Of a stretch of DNA of 58,310 nt, positions 25,489 through 35,475 are shown one piece after another. The DNA lies in the NCBI GenBank assembly GCA_030730365.1, contig JANQVJ010000071.1:1-58310 (forward strand). Reading direction: 5' to 3'. The notes below the pieces were generated by a model. It saw nothing but the letters and a program-made list of their open reading frames with translations, made no database searches and was not told where the DNA came from. This DNA comes from Verrucomicrobiales bacterium. Lineage in GTDB: Bacteria > Verrucomicrobiota > Verrucomicrobiia > Verrucomicrobiales > DEV007. Both the position numbers and the translations under genes were made by a program. The stretch's first letter is position 1. Each line of letters starts with the position of its first letter.

Positions 25489-26880
25489 TCAGGCCTTGAG
25501 GTCGAAGGCGTTAAGGATGAGATCATGCGCCTCGGAAAGAGGCATGAAAGCGGGAATTCCCCGGCTCCCCGGACCGAAAGCGCAGAACTCGACGAGCTCC
25601 CCGGTGTGGTTGCCGCTCGTCCAGCCGATCCCCGTGTGAGCCTGGTAAATGTCTTCGAGAGGCTCTTTAAGCCCCTGGGCCGCCTTGATCTGATCGCCCG
25701 TGAGGGTCAGGCCGGTGTATTTCGCGAGGGCCTCGCCGAGCGGTGGACCGCTGAGACCGGAGACGCCGTTTTGTTTCATCCACTCGCTCGAGCGTTCGAA
25801 GCCGCGGAGACGCTCAAAGGCGAGATTGCTGGCGTTGTAAAGACCGGGTCCAATCCCCTGCCCCGCCTCACCGCTGACGCCGTTCATCTGGATGCCGCCG
25901 CACCCGTGATCGGTCGTGATAACGACGAGGGTATCGGGATTTTTTTCGATGAATGTCAGGACCGTTCCGATGGCATCGTCGAAGGCGAGCTGGTCATGAA
26001 TCGAGGCGGCGGCGTCATTCGCGTGACCGGCGTGATCGATCCGGGCGCCCTCGACGAGCAGGAAAAATCCGTCGGGCGCGGGCGCGAAGCGATCGAGGGC
26101 GACTTTGGTCATCTCCGCGAGGGTCGGGACCGCCGCCCGCAGGTCGGGCAAGTTGATGTGATCGACAGTATAGGGCAGGTGGCTCTCGCTGAAGATACCG
26201 AGAAGCGGCCTGCCGACGTCAGCAGTGAGGGCTGCGAGCGCGTCCTTCGACTCGACCACTTCATAACCCGCCGCCACGTATTTGCCTTTGAGATCGGGGC
26301 TGAAAAATTTCTGTCCGCCTCCGAGAAGGACGTCGACGCGGCGCTCGAGATACTGGGCTGCAATCGCATCCTCTTCCCCACGGCTGGACACGTTCACGGC
26401 AAAACCAGCCGGAGTGGCATGTGTGATCGTCGCGGTCGAGACGAGACCAGTCTTCCGCCCCGCCTTTTGCAGTTTCAGATGCAGGGGCTCCACCTCGCTC
26501 TTATCGGGGAGGATGTTAATGACCCCGTTGTCGACCCTCTTTCCGCCGCCCCACGCACTCGCGGCGGCGGCCGAGTCGGTCACGCAGCTGTTCGCTGAAA
26601 AGGTCTCGACGAGACTGCGGACGATGGGCTGCTCGCGGTAGAGGCGCGTCCAGTGGGTCTCCGCTCCGCCGGTCACGGAGCGAAACTGGCGGGCGAGGGA
26701 GAGCGCCCCGAGATTCATCCCGTCGCTGACCATGAAAATGACATTTTTCGCCTTTCCTGCATTGGCACCGGCCTCGCGGGTCGTGTTCTGCGCGAGCGCC
26801 TTCTCCGCTCCAAAGACAGCTGAAGTGGCGAGGGCGGCTTTGAGAAAATGGCGTCGATCGGTGGAGGGGTGCGATTTCAT
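25489..26880 (-). CDS. Tat-exported alkaline phosphatase
   Basis: This is a periplasmic metal-dependent phosphomonoesterase of the PhoA superfamily. The 463-aa protein begins with a twin-arginine signal (DRRHFLKAALATSAVFG). Active-site elements are intact: the first metal Asp in FMVSDGMNLGALS, the nucleophilic Ser in CVTDSAAAASAWGGG, STATITHATPAGF, EGARIDHAGHANDAA, VVITTDHGCGG, and a last metal His in WTSGNHTGE. The ATG at 26880 starts the Tat signal; the longer frame begins with TTG. A dyad resembling those before pstS and the Na/Pi transporter lies 56 bases upstream. It converges with mtfA. Confidence 0.93.
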   Translation of the reverse strand: MKSHPSTDRRHFLKAALATSAVFGAEKALAQNTTREAGANAGKAKNVIFMVSDGMNLGALSLARQFRSVTGGAETHWTRLYREQPIVRSLVETFSANSCVTDSAAAASAWGGGKRVDNGVINILPDKSEVEPLHLKLQKAGRKTGLVSTATITHATPAGFAVNVSSRGEEDAIAAQYLERRVDVLLGGGQKFFSPDLKGKYVAAGYEVVESKDALAALTADVGRPLLGIFSESHLPYTVDHINLPDLRAAVPTLAEMTKVALDRFAPAPDGFFLLVEGARIDHAGHANDAAASIHDQLAFDDAIGTVLTFIEKNPDTLVVITTDHGCGGIQMNGVSGEAGQGIGPGLYNASNLAFERLRGFERSSEWMKQNGVSGLSGPPLGEALAKYTGLTLTGDQIKAAQGLKEPLEDIYQAHTGIGWTSGNHTGELVEFCAFGPGSRGIPAFMPLSEAHDLILNAFDLKA

Positions 26881-26936
26881 GAGTTGGTTTTGGCGCAAAT
26901 TACTCCCTGAGTCACGAAAACAAAAAGACGCGATTC

Positions 26937-26952
26937 ATGACTTTGCCGTCAC
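26937..26952. promoter_or_regulatory. Candidate phosphate-locus dyad upstream of alkaline phosphatase
   Basis: On the minus strand the sequence is GTGAC-GGCAAA-GTCAT, a dyad with the same N6 spacing as the sites at 46799-46818 and 55966-55985. It matches only in the inner arms, so it is the weakest of the three. It lies 56 bases upstream of the alkaline phosphatase start, in a divergent promoter region shared with the DsbD-type gene. Confidence 0.35.
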
Positions 26953-27044
26953 GCAGGCCCTTTTTCTCCCGGGCAAGCGTCACTTGAGAATCGCTTTTCC
27001 GTGAGGGAAAGTTAAGGTATTCCTCTAAGCCCCGTCCAACCTGC

Positions 27045-29210
27045 ATGTCTTTTCATCGACTTCTCTCCCGCGTGCTCCCCGTTCTTGCTATTCTGCTGCA
27101 CGTGCCGCTCATGGCGCAGTCCACCACGGTCCGTGATCAGAACGTGGAAGCGCGTCTTATCTCGAGCCACAGCACGATAAAGGCGGGCGAACCCTTTACG
27201 ATCGGACTTCAGTTCAATATCGATCCGACCTGGCACACCTATTGGAGCAATCCCGGAGAGACCGGCCTCCCGACCTCGCTGAAACTCGATCTGCCCTCCG
27301 GTTTCACCGCCGGCGAGCTCCAGTTCCCCGTCCCGAAAAAGTTCATCACCGACTATGGGTTCGATGTGCGCGAGGCCGGCTACGGGTATGAAACGTCCGT
27401 CGTGCATCCCATGACGATCACCCCGCCAGCCGACCTCAAAGCAGGCGAAACCATCACCATCACGGGAAAGACCGCTTTTCTGATGTGCGACCCGCACACC
27501 TGCATTCCGGGAAAAGCGGACCTTTCCATCACCCTCCAGACAGGATCGGAATCCGTCACCTCTCCCGAAAACGGGGTGATCACCTTTTTTACGAAGAAGC
27601 TTCCCACCCCGGTCGAGGCACCTCTCGCCGTCTCTCTCGAAGGCGAAAACGTCGTCTTGAAAACAAGGGTTCCCGCCGGCTCATTGCCCGGGGGGGCAAA
27701 GCTCCATTTTTATCCGCTACAGAATCTCATCCTCGACGCGTTCGCCGATGCCGCCGTGACCGTCGCCGGAGATGACGTCACGATCACCGGACTGAAGCAC
27801 GAGTCGCTCACCGAAGCTCCCACCGAGTTCGCCGGACTCATCGTCGCCGAGACCGGGACAGGCAAGTCGGGCTTCCGCGTCTCCACCGCGGGCGCCGCAG
27901 CGGGCACCGCCGCCACCCAGGCGACGAGCGCCACAACAGAAGAAACCGCTCCGGGAAGCGGAACAGAGTCGGCCGCCACGTCCGAAGAACTGCCCTTTGG
28001 CGGCGGCATCCTCGGGATCGTCCTCGCGGCCTTCCTCGGCGGCATTATTCTTAATGTCATGCCCTGCGTCTTCCCCGTGATCTCGCTGAAGGTGATGTCT
28101 TTCGTCGGCCTCGCCGGAGAGGACAAACGAAAGGTCCTCGCCCACTCGCTCGTCTTCGCTCTCGGCATCCTCGTCTTTTTCTGGCTCCTCACCATTGCCA
28201 TGCTCGTGCTGCGCAGTGTCGGTGGCGAGGACATCGGCTGGGGGGTGCAACTGCGCTATCCCGGATTCGTCATCGGACTCATCTTTGTGATGGTCATCGT
28301 CGCGCTCAGTCTTTTCGGCGTCTTCGAAATTGGCGCCTCGATGACTGCGGTCGGGGGTGATCTCGCAAACAAGTCGGGCTACGCCGGCAGCTTCTGGAGC
28401 GGGGCCCTCGCCGTGCTCCTCGCGACTCCCTGCACCGCCCCGCTCATGGCGCCCGCGATCGGCTTTGCTCTCGCGGCGCCGGCTCCGTTGATGTTCCTCG
28501 TCTTCACCAGTCTTGGACTCGGATTGGCGGCCCCTTACTTTATCTTCGCGATTTTCCCGAAACTACTCGATCACATGCCCGCTCCCGGCGCCTGGATGGA
28601 GACCTTCAAGCAGCTCATGGGTTTCCCCATGCTTGCCGTGGTCGTCTGGCTCACGGGAGTGCTTTCGAAGCAGCTCGACGTCGCCGGTCTGCAATGGGCG
28701 CTCACCGCCGTGCTCTTCGTCGCCATCGCCGGGTGGATCATCGGTCGCTTCGCAGGATACGAGAGATCCACTGTTGCCCGGAACAAAGCGCGCATCGCGG
28801 CAGCCTCGGTCTTTCTCCTCGCCGTAGGGGTTGCCTGGAATGCGACCGGGAAAAGCGTCGCTCCCAGCACCATCGACATTGCCGAGGTCATCGCCGGACA
28901 CCGCGCCGAGGGCAAGCATGTCTTCGTCGACTTCACGGCTGAATGGTGCATCACCTGCAAGGTCAACAAACGTGTTGCGATCAACACCGCCGTTGTGCAG
29001 GAGGCATTCAAGGCGAACAACGTGGCATTCGTCACCGCCGACTGGACCAACGAGGACCCCAGCATCACCAGCGTCCTCGCGGAATTCGGGAGATCAGGGG
29101 TGCCCTTTTACCTCCTCTACCCCGCCGACACCTCCAAACCACCCCTGCGTTTCGGCGACGGCATTCTCACCTCGGGCGACATCCTCGAGGCTATTGAGAA
29201 GCTGAAATAA
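27045..29210 (+). CDS. dsbD: Thiol:disulfide interchange protein DsbD
   Basis: DsbD carries electrons from cytoplasmic thioredoxin across the inner membrane to periplasmic thiol proteins. The 721-aa protein has a signal peptide (about residues 1-24) and a periplasmic N-terminal domain with a CDPHTC pair. Then comes a membrane domain of about eight helices with the two redox motifs MPCVFPVISLKVM and ATPCTAPLMAPAIGF, and last a thioredoxin domain with AEWCITCK near residue 636. An Ala/Thr-rich linker (about 285-305) joins the first two domains. Domain order and length match DsbD, although the N-terminal domain is more like the DsbD relatives of non-enteric bacteria. Confidence 0.93.
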   Translation: MSFHRLLSRVLPVLAILLHVPLMAQSTTVRDQNVEARLISSHSTIKAGEPFTIGLQFNIDPTWHTYWSNPGETGLPTSLKLDLPSGFTAGELQFPVPKKFITDYGFDVREAGYGYETSVVHPMTITPPADLKAGETITITGKTAFLMCDPHTCIPGKADLSITLQTGSESVTSPENGVITFFTKKLPTPVEAPLAVSLEGENVVLKTRVPAGSLPGGAKLHFYPLQNLILDAFADAAVTVAGDDVTITGLKHESLTEAPTEFAGLIVAETGTGKSGFRVSTAGAAAGTAATQATSATTEETAPGSGTESAATSEELPFGGGILGIVLAAFLGGIILNVMPCVFPVISLKVMSFVGLAGEDKRKVLAHSLVFALGILVFFWLLTIAMLVLRSVGGEDIGWGVQLRYPGFVIGLIFVMVIVALSLFGVFEIGASMTAVGGDLANKSGYAGSFWSGALAVLLATPCTAPLMAPAIGFALAAPAPLMFLVFTSLGLGLAAPYFIFAIFPKLLDHMPAPGAWMETFKQLMGFPMLAVVVWLTGVLSKQLDVAGLQWALTAVLFVAIAGWIIGRFAGYERSTVARNKARIAAASVFLLAVGVAWNATGKSVAPSTIDIAEVIAGHRAEGKHVFVDFTAEWCITCKVNKRVAINTAVVQEAFKANNVAFVTADWTNEDPSITSVLAEFGRSGVPFYLLYPADTSKPPLRFGDGILTSGDILEAIEKLK

Positions 29211-29611
29211 GACAGGCTCGAGGCACCAACCGAACTACCCCGTTTCTAAAGCGGCGTCTCGCCGCGAAGAGGGCATGAGAAATCTCATGCCTACGATTTG
29301 GAAGGACGAGAGATGCTCGTCCACGCTGCCGCTGCGAGCTCCGGAACAAAACCCGGGAAACGCGAGATGCGAGATGCGATCTCTTGCGGGGGCAGCGAAA
29401 GAATATCCCCTCGCCAGTTGCCTCCTGCTTATGGGGTTCATGAATACCGCACGGCCTCGAAGAGCCTGCGGCCTCGAGATCAGGCCCATCTGGCGAGGGC
29501 TGATCGAGAGTCGCCCGGGGCGTGGGGCGCTTTTCAACCCGACGAGACGGTCCCCGCTTTTCGGAATCCCTTTGAGATGGTATTTGTTCTACTATTCATC
29601 CTCGAACTCAC
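29211..29611. other. Intergenic region with palindromic repeat cluster
   Basis: The 401-base gap between dsbD and rdgB contains no gene I can support. Its first part holds three closely spaced perfect hairpins, annotated separately. The second part is GC-rich with several short open frames that show no conserved features. Confidence 0.6.
29251..29322. repeat. REP-like cluster of three hairpins
   Basis: Three perfect inverted repeats lie in a row. GCGGCG-TCT-CGCCGC is at 29251-29265, GGCATGAGA-AA-TCTCATGCC at 29272-29291, and GGACGAG-AGATG-CTCGTCC at 29304-29322. Such clusters in intergenic space look like dispersed palindromic elements. They could also end the dsbD transcript, though no T-tract follows. 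Confidence 0.65.
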
Positions 29612-30214
29612 ATGCCCGGAACACTCCTCATCGCCACTCACAATGCCCACAAGACCGGAGAGATGCGCGCCATCCTCAGGTCTCACTTCGATCTCATCAC
29701 CGATCTCACCGAACTGCCGGGGATGAATCCGCCCGATGAAGACGGCGCGACTTTTGCCGAAAACTCGGCCATCAAAGCTCTCGCCGCGAGCCGCGCCATG
29801 CCGGAGGCCTTCATCCTCGCCGATGACTCCGGTCTCGAGGTTGACGCCCTCGACGGAGCGCCCGGGATCCACTCGGCGCGCTACTCCGGAGACGGAGCCA
29901 CCGACGCCTCGAACCGCGACAAACTCCTCGGCGAACTCGCCCTGCCCGAACACGCCGGCTCACCGCGCACCGCCCGCTTCCGCTGCGCGGTGACCCTTGC
30001 CAAAGGCGGCGAAGTCATTGCCCGATTTGACGGCACCGTCGAAGGCCGCATCGCGGACGCGATGAGCGGCGAGGGAGGGTTCGGGTATGATCCGCTCTTC
30101 ATTCCCGACGGATACGACCAGTCCTTCGGAGAACTCTCCGAGGAGGTAAAAAACGGAATGAGTCACCGCGGCAGGGCGCTGGAGAAGTTTCGGGAGTGGC
30201 TGATACGGGGATGA
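29612..30214 (+). CDS. rdgB: XTP/dITP diphosphatase (RdgB/HAM1 family)
   Basis: This enzyme removes non-canonical purine nucleotides (XTP, ITP, dITP) from the nucleotide pool. The 200-aa protein has the N-terminal motif IATHNAHKTGEMRAIL, DGATFAENSAIKA, ILADDSGLEVDALDGAPGIH, and GGFGYDPLFIPDG followed by SHRGRAL, all typical of the family and in the right order. Length matches the E. coli enzyme (197 aa). Confidence 0.96.
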   Translation: MPGTLLIATHNAHKTGEMRAILRSHFDLITDLTELPGMNPPDEDGATFAENSAIKALAASRAMPEAFILADDSGLEVDALDGAPGIHSARYSGDGATDASNRDKLLGELALPEHAGSPRTARFRCAVTLAKGGEVIARFDGTVEGRIADAMSGEGGFGYDPLFIPDGYDQSFGELSEEVKNGMSHRGRALEKFREWLIRG

Positions 30215-30304
30215 ACGGGGTTGAAATGCTATAGCCCGCCGGAGAACCTGATTGTGAACCCATTCTCAGTAAGCTCCAGGCGAGCCCACCGGACCTCCTT
30301 TCCC

Positions 30305-30324
30305 GGCGGGCCATCAAGCCCGCC
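30305..30324 (+). terminator. Possible weak terminator hairpin after rdgB
   Basis: GGCGGGC-CATCAA-GCCCGCC is a perfect 7-bp stem with a 6-base loop, 90 bases after rdgB stops. No T-tract follows, so it may be a processing or attenuation hairpin rather than an intrinsic terminator. Confidence 0.3.
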
Positions 30325-30494
30325 ATGTGGAATCTCATTGAGCCCGAATTAATCGAAGTCTAAAAGGGATTATCGTCTGCTTCCCGGGGAGATCATTGGG
30401 GAGAGACCGAAGATTGAGCGGTCTTGAGCGGATCTTTCAAAGCCCTTCTTGACGGAAAAAACCTGTTCGCTGCCCTGGTTAAGAAATGAGCAAA

Positions 30495-31259
30495 TCACCC
30501 CAGCTCAATCACGACCGGACAGTGATCTGATCCGATCACTTCGGGCAGGATCCCGGCCGAGGCGATCCGGGGCGCGAGTTGAGACGAAACGCAAAAGTAG
30601 TCGATGCGCCACCCGATGTTCTTTTCTCGCGCCCCGCCGCGGTAGCTCCACCAAGAATACTGGTCGGTCGCGTCGGGATGGAGATGGCGGAAGGTGTCGA
30701 TGAACCCGCCCGCGACGATGTCGTCGAATCCGGCGCGCTCTTCGTCGGAGAATCCGGCGCTCTTGCGATTCTGTTTGGGCCGGGCGAGGTCGATTTCGCG
30801 GTGGGCGACGTTGAGGTCGCCGGCAAAGATGACAGGCTTGGTCTTTTCGAGATTTTTCACATAGGAGAGAAAGGCGGCGTTCCACTCCATGCGGTAGGGC
30901 AGACGGCGAAGTTCATCCTGCGAATTCGGGGTGTATACGTTGACGACGAAGAACTCCTCATGCTCGGTTGTGACGACGCGACCTTCCTGATCGTGTTCGG
31001 GCAAGCCGATCCCGAAACTGGAAGAGAGCACCGGCACTTTGCTGAAAGTGGCAACTCCGGAGTATCCCTTTTTCGCCGCGGGATTCCAATGCACGTCCCA
31101 GCCGGCCTCCTCAAAGGCGACTTCGACCTGATCGGGACTCGCCTTCACTTCCTGCAGCAGGATCATGTCAGGCTGATGCAGCTCGAGGAATTCGAGGAAG
31201 CCCTTTTTGAGAACCGCGCGGATGCCGTTCACGTTCCAACTGATCAGTTTCATTCCCAT
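30495..31259 (-). CDS. xthA: Exodeoxyribonuclease III (AP endonuclease family)
   Basis: This Mg-dependent nuclease of the exonuclease III/AP endonuclease family acts in base excision repair. The protein (about 254 aa) begins [17 protein letters not shown], with the metal Glu in [17 protein letters not shown] for the catalytic Asp/Asn, and [10 protein letters not shown] at the C-terminus. Two ATG codons at 31259 and 31253 are both possible starts. A longer open frame upstream has no homology-like sequence. It is transcribed away from the ABC module. Confidence 0.95.
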   Translation of the reverse strand: MGMKLISWNVNGIRAVLKKGFLEFLELHQPDMILLQEVKASPDQVEVAFEEAGWDVHWNPAAKKGYSGVATFSKVPVLSSSFGIGLPEHDQEGRVVTTEHEEFFVVNVYTPNSQDELRRLPYRMEWNAAFLSYVKNLEKTKPVIFAGDLNVAHREIDLARPKQNRKSAGFSDEERAGFDDIVAGGFIDTFRHLHPDATDQYSWWSYRGGAREKNIGWRIDYFCVSSQLAPRIASAGILPEVIGSDHCPVVIELG

Positions 31260-31456
31260 GGTAAGGCATGTTCCATACGTCTCTCCGCCATCCTGTAAAC
31301 AGTTTTCCCTTGCGAATAGGTGAGACGCGAGGAAATACACCTGACGCAAACCCCCACCCGCGTCAAAAAAGTGAAAAAAGTCCGCGCGGCGACATTTTTT
31401 TAGATAAACCCGCGAAGGGGGCACGCTTTCCAACCCAAAATCAATCGCTCTCAGCA

Positions 31457-32407
31457 ATGATAGTAGTAGAAAATCTCCATAAACACTTCGGTTCAAAGGT
31501 GGCAGTGGACGGGGTCTCGTTCACGGTGAAGAAAGGCGAAGTCCTCGGTTTCCTCGGACCCAACGGGGCCGGCAAATCGACGACGATGCGCATGGTCACC
31601 GGGTTCCTCCCCCCCACGCTGGGCCGCGTCACCATCGGCGGCGCCGACATCGAGGAGAACGAAATCGAGGCCAAGTCCAAAATCGGTTATCTCCCCGAGG
31701 CGGCCCCGCTCTACTCGGACATGACAGTGGAGGGATTCCTCCGCTTTGCCGCCGAGATGCGCCGGGTTCCTGCTGGCGAAATCACTGCGGCGGTGAACAA
31801 GGCGATCGAGACGACCTTTCTCGAGCCGGTTCGTCACCAGAGCGTCGACACTCTTTCAAAGGGCTACCGCCACCGCACTTGCTTCGCCCAGTCCATCATT
31901 CACGACCCTGAGGTGCTCATCCTCGACGAACCGACCGACGGTCTCGACCCGAACCAAAAGCAGGAGATCCGCCAGCTCATCCGCCGCATGGGCGAGACAA
32001 AGGCGATCATTTTCTCCACCCACATCCTTGAGGAAGTCGAGGCCTCGTGCACCCGCGCCATCATCATTGACCGGGGCCGCGTTATCGCAGACGGGACTCC
32101 TGCCGAGCTGATGGCAAAGGCGAGTAATGCCGGTATCGTCACCCTGCGCGCCTCCGGTCTCGCCGGGTCGGGGATCAAGGCCGAGCTGGAAAAACTCTCT
32201 GCCGTTGCTTCTGTCGAAGTCATCAAATCCGAAGAGAACGGCATCACCGCGAGGATAACTCCCGCCAAAGGCAAAACCGACAAGCTCAGTAGCGCCGTCT
32301 TCGGCGTCTGTAAGGATAAAAACCTCACCGTGGATGAACTCCGTGTCGAGGAGGGTCGTCTCGATCTGCTCTTCCGCGAGATCACCAAGACCGACGCTGA
32401 CAAATAA
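31457..32407 (+). CDS. ABC transporter ATP-binding protein (GldA-like)
   Basis: The 316-aa protein is the ATPase of an ABC-2 type exporter. Walker A is GPNGAGKST (about residues 35-43), the signature is LSKGYRHRT, and Walker B is [14 protein letters not shown]-terminal domain of about 90 residues follows, as in GldA. The ATG at 31457 is chosen because the ABC domain starts immediately ([14 protein letters not shown]). It heads a four-gene set with a permease, a GldG-like auxiliary protein and a DUF4340 protein. In Bacteroidetes related genes serve gliding, but the set is common in non-gliding bacteria, so no substrate is assigned. Confidence 0.92.
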   Translation: MIVVENLHKHFGSKVAVDGVSFTVKKGEVLGFLGPNGAGKSTTMRMVTGFLPPTLGRVTIGGADIEENEIEAKSKIGYLPEAAPLYSDMTVEGFLRFAAEMRRVPAGEITAAVNKAIETTFLEPVRHQSVDTLSKGYRHRTCFAQSIIHDPEVLILDEPTDGLDPNQKQEIRQLIRRMGETKAIIFSTHILEEVEASCTRAIIIDRGRVIADGTPAELMAKASNAGIVTLRASGLAGSGIKAELEKLSAVASVEVIKSEENGITARITPAKGKTDKLSSAVFGVCKDKNLTVDELRVEEGRLDLLFREITKTDADK

Positions 32408-32491
32408 TCGCCGCAGGTCGCACCCCCGGGTGCGGCTTCACCACCCGTTTTTTCATCGGATCCCATCCCACCCCTACTCACTAAAGACATC

Positions 32492-33331
32492 ATGGATGCC
32501 TTCATCACCCTTATCCTGGAATTCGCGATTCCGACGCTGATCGTCTCGGCGATCTTTGTTGCGATCCTCTTCTTCTTGCTGCCCCGCGAGGTGCGCACTA
32601 TCTTCAAACGCGAGCTGAAGAGTTACTTCACCTCCCCGATAGCCTACGTGCTCTTCATCGTCTTTCTCGGCATCTCGAGCACCCTCTCGTTCTTCTTCAC
32701 CGGAGTTCTAGAAGGCGGTGAGGCGGATCTCTTCCTCCCCTACTTCCAATACCTGCCATGGTATCTCGTCCTCATCGCTCCGGCTGTAGGGATGCGCCTC
32801 TGGTCCGAAGAGCAGCGTCTCGGCACTCTCGAGTTGATGCTGACGATGCCCCTCGCCCCCTGGCACGCCATCCTCGGCAAATATCTCGCCGCCGCCGTCG
32901 TCCTCTTCGCGATGCTGGTCCTCTCTTTCCCCATCGTCTGGACGATGAACTTCCTCGGTGATCCTGACAACGGAGTGATCATGGCCGGCTTCGTCGCAAC
33001 CTTCTTCGTCGCCCTTTGCTTCCTAGCCGTGACCTCGGTGATCTCGGCGATCACTCGCAGCCAACTCGTCGCCCTGCTCGTTTCGGTGGCGCTCTGCATG
33101 ATGCTTTGGCTCGGCGGTCTCCCGCACCTTAGCGAGCTTCTCATGAACCTCAAAGGCGGCTGGCTCGTCTTCTGGCCCATTCTGAAACTGGTCAATGTGA
33201 TCGGAGTAATGCCTCACTTCACCGAACTGGCTAAGGGTGTCCTCGGCCTGCGCGATATCGTCTTCTTTCTCAGCTTTATCACCTTCTGCCTCTTCGCAAC
33301 CTCAGTCGCGATCCGCCTGAAGCGTGCCTGA
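32492..33331 (+). CDS. ABC-2 type permease (GldF-like)
   Basis: The 279-aa membrane protein has about seven hydrophobic helices, with one N-terminal helix preceding the usual ABC-2 start (VRTIFKRELKSYFTSPIAYV). The stretch MRLWSEEQRLGTLELMLTMP is the conserved cytosolic segment of GldF/NosY-type permeases. It follows the ATPase by 84 bases and precedes the GldG-like gene by 43. It pairs with the ATPase to form the transporter. Confidence 0.92.
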   Translation: MDAFITLILEFAIPTLIVSAIFVAILFFLLPREVRTIFKRELKSYFTSPIAYVLFIVFLGISSTLSFFFTGVLEGGEADLFLPYFQYLPWYLVLIAPAVGMRLWSEEQRLGTLELMLTMPLAPWHAILGKYLAAAVVLFAMLVLSFPIVWTMNFLGDPDNGVIMAGFVATFFVALCFLAVTSVISAITRSQLVALLVSVALCMMLWLGGLPHLSELLMNLKGGWLVFWPILKLVNVIGVMPHFTELAKGVLGLRDIVFFLSFITFCLFATSVAIRLKRA

Positions 33332-33374
33332 ACCCCATCCTTCCCCCTAAAAAACACCTCTTACGATCAACGAC

Positions 33375-35429
33375 ATGAGTGAATCGAAAGACCGCCCATC
33401 CCCGAAATTAAGTCGCCGCGCCGCCGCCTTGGCGGGTCTCGCCGCCTTCTTTGTCATCGCCCTGCTCGTCAACTTCCTCGCCGGGAAAGTGAGCCTGCGT
33501 GCCGACCTGACAGAATATAAATCGTACACCCTCTCCGAGGGCACCGGGAACATTCTCTCGCGACTCGACACTCCCGTGCAGATCCGCTACTACGTGACCG
33601 ACGACAGCAAAGTGATGAGCCCCGGTGAGCGCTCCCGTGCGCGCCGTGTCGAAGATCTCCTCACCGAATTCGTCCGCGAAGCACCCAGCAAAGAGATCGA
33701 GGTCACCAACGAAGCCGGAGAGTTCGTTACCAAAAAGGTGAAAATGCTAACGGTGAAAAAGCTCAATCCCGAGCCCAACACCGACGCCGAGGATTCCGCC
33801 GTCATCGATGGTCTCCAGGCGGGCGTCTCCGGAGAGACAAACAATGAACTCTTTTTCGGGATCGCGATCCAGTGCCTCGACTCGGTCGAGGCCATCCCCT
33901 TCGTCCCCGCCCGTCCCGAGACCTCTCTCGAGTATGACCTCGCCCGCGCCGTTTCGAGCGTGCACGGGGGTAAGAGCAAGAAAATTGTCGTGATGTCAGG
34001 CATGGCCATCGGCGGTGGATTCGGCGGCAATTTCCAGGCCCCGCCACAGCAGCCCTGGATGTTCTATGAACTCCTCAGCAAGGACTACGAAGTCGAGGTG
34101 ATCCCCCCGACAACAGCCGAGATTCCGGCCGGGACCTCGACCCTGATCGTCGTCCATCCCTTCGACGTGACCGACGAGGGACAGTTCGCGATCGATCAAT
34201 ATCTGCTCCAGGGCGGGAATGTGATCGCTTTTGTTGATCCCAACTTCTTCTACGCCCGCGCTCTCGCGCCGCAAGGTCAGCCACAGATGCCCGGGATGCC
34301 TCCCCAGGGTGGACCGGCTCCCAGCTCGGACATGGAGAAGCTCTTCAAAGCATGGGGCGTGAAATACGATCCCAATCGCGTCCTCGCCGATCTCGATTTC
34401 GGATCGGAAATCATCCGTCGCGGAAATTTCTCCCCGACCTTTCTCACTCTCGACCGCAAGGCCCTCGGGACCGGTCCCGATTCACCCGGTCTCAGCGATC
34501 CCATGACGAGCATGCTGAACCAGCTCAACATGCTCACTCCCGGCGCGTTTGATGTCTCGCCTCCGGCAGGGGTGACCTCCGACATCCTCGTCGTTTCCTC
34601 TCCCACCAATCAGCTCGTCGGCTCTTTTGATGCCGATCCAACGCAGGAAGGCGGGGCCGAACGCATTCGCGAGAAATTTGAGGCTCACGGCACTCCCCGC
34701 GCCCTTGTTGTGAGGCTCTCAGGGGAGTTCACAACCGCGTTCCCCGAAGGCAATCCTTCCCCGAACGAGGCCGCGCCGGAAGGCGGCGATGAGGCCCCTG
34801 AAAGTGAGAAGAAGGAAGGTGATGAGGCGGCGAAAGAAGAAGATACCTCGCTGAAAAAATCAACCGGCCCCGGTCGGGTCCTCCTCATCGCTGATGTTGA
34901 TTTCATTTACGACGCCAACGTCGTGCGCCGCAATCAGATCCCCGGCCTCAACATCGTCATCCCGGAGATGCTGAACGAAAACCTCACCCTCGTCCAGAAT
35001 GCTACCGAGCAAATGTCGGGCGATCCCGACCTCATCAATGTCCGCAGCCGCACGAGCGTGCGCCGTCCCTTCACCAAGCAAAGCGAGTGGTATCGGGAAG
35101 CGCAGGAGAAATACGCGGCTGAGCTCGCCGACTTCACCGCAAAGGCGAAGGAGGTCGAAGGCCGCCTCAGCGCACTGCTCTCGCAGACCCCCGAGAACAT
35201 CGATCAAGCGCTTCTCTCTCCTGAGGTGCAGGCCGAGATGAAGAATTTGCAGGAGCAGGAAGTCGAGTTTAGCCGCCGCGCCCGCGACCTGCAGAAGGAA
35301 GTCACCCGTGAGTTCCGCCGCAAGCTTGCGACTTACAAGTTCGGGAACACTCTCATCATGCCGCTCGCGGTGATTCTCTTCGGTATCGGCCTCGCCATCT
35401 ATCGCCGCCGCCGCACTGCGGCTCGCTGA
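33375..35429 (+). CDS. GldG-like ABC transporter auxiliary protein
   Basis: The 684-aa protein has an N-terminal membrane helix (about residues 18-37), a large periplasmic domain of the ABC_transp_aux/GldG type, and a C-terminal membrane helix (about 657-675) followed by a basic tail. A charged, Glu/Lys-rich low-complexity segment lies at about 455-500 and a probable coiled coil at about 575-650. Family members act with GldA and GldF; the exact role is not known. Confidence 0.9.
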   Translation: MSESKDRPSPKLSRRAAALAGLAAFFVIALLVNFLAGKVSLRADLTEYKSYTLSEGTGNILSRLDTPVQIRYYVTDDSKVMSPGERSRARRVEDLLTEFVREAPSKEIEVTNEAGEFVTKKVKMLTVKKLNPEPNTDAEDSAVIDGLQAGVSGETNNELFFGIAIQCLDSVEAIPFVPARPETSLEYDLARAVSSVHGGKSKKIVVMSGMAIGGGFGGNFQAPPQQPWMFYELLSKDYEVEVIPPTTAEIPAGTSTLIVVHPFDVTDEGQFAIDQYLLQGGNVIAFVDPNFFYARALAPQGQPQMPGMPPQGGPAPSSDMEKLFKAWGVKYDPNRVLADLDFGSEIIRRGNFSPTFLTLDRKALGTGPDSPGLSDPMTSMLNQLNMLTPGAFDVSPPAGVTSDILVVSSPTNQLVGSFDADPTQEGGAERIREKFEAHGTPRALVVRLSGEFTTAFPEGNPSPNEAAPEGGDEAPESEKKEGDEAAKEEDTSLKKSTGPGRVLLIADVDFIYDANVVRRNQIPGLNIVIPEMLNENLTLVQNATEQMSGDPDLINVRSRTSVRRPFTKQSEWYREAQEKYAAELADFTAKAKEVEGRLSALLSQTPENIDQALLSPEVQAEMKNLQEQEVEFSRRARDLQKEVTREFRRKLATYKFGNTLIMPLAVILFGIGLAIYRRRRTAAR

Positions 35430-35475
35430 TACAAAATCGAAAACCTTTAAAAACAATCCTAACGCTGCACGCATC

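Noticed and set aside
29275-29610. Open frames between dsbD and rdgB
   Set aside because: Composition looks like translated repeat sequence, no conserved motif is present, and the region holds palindromic repeats.
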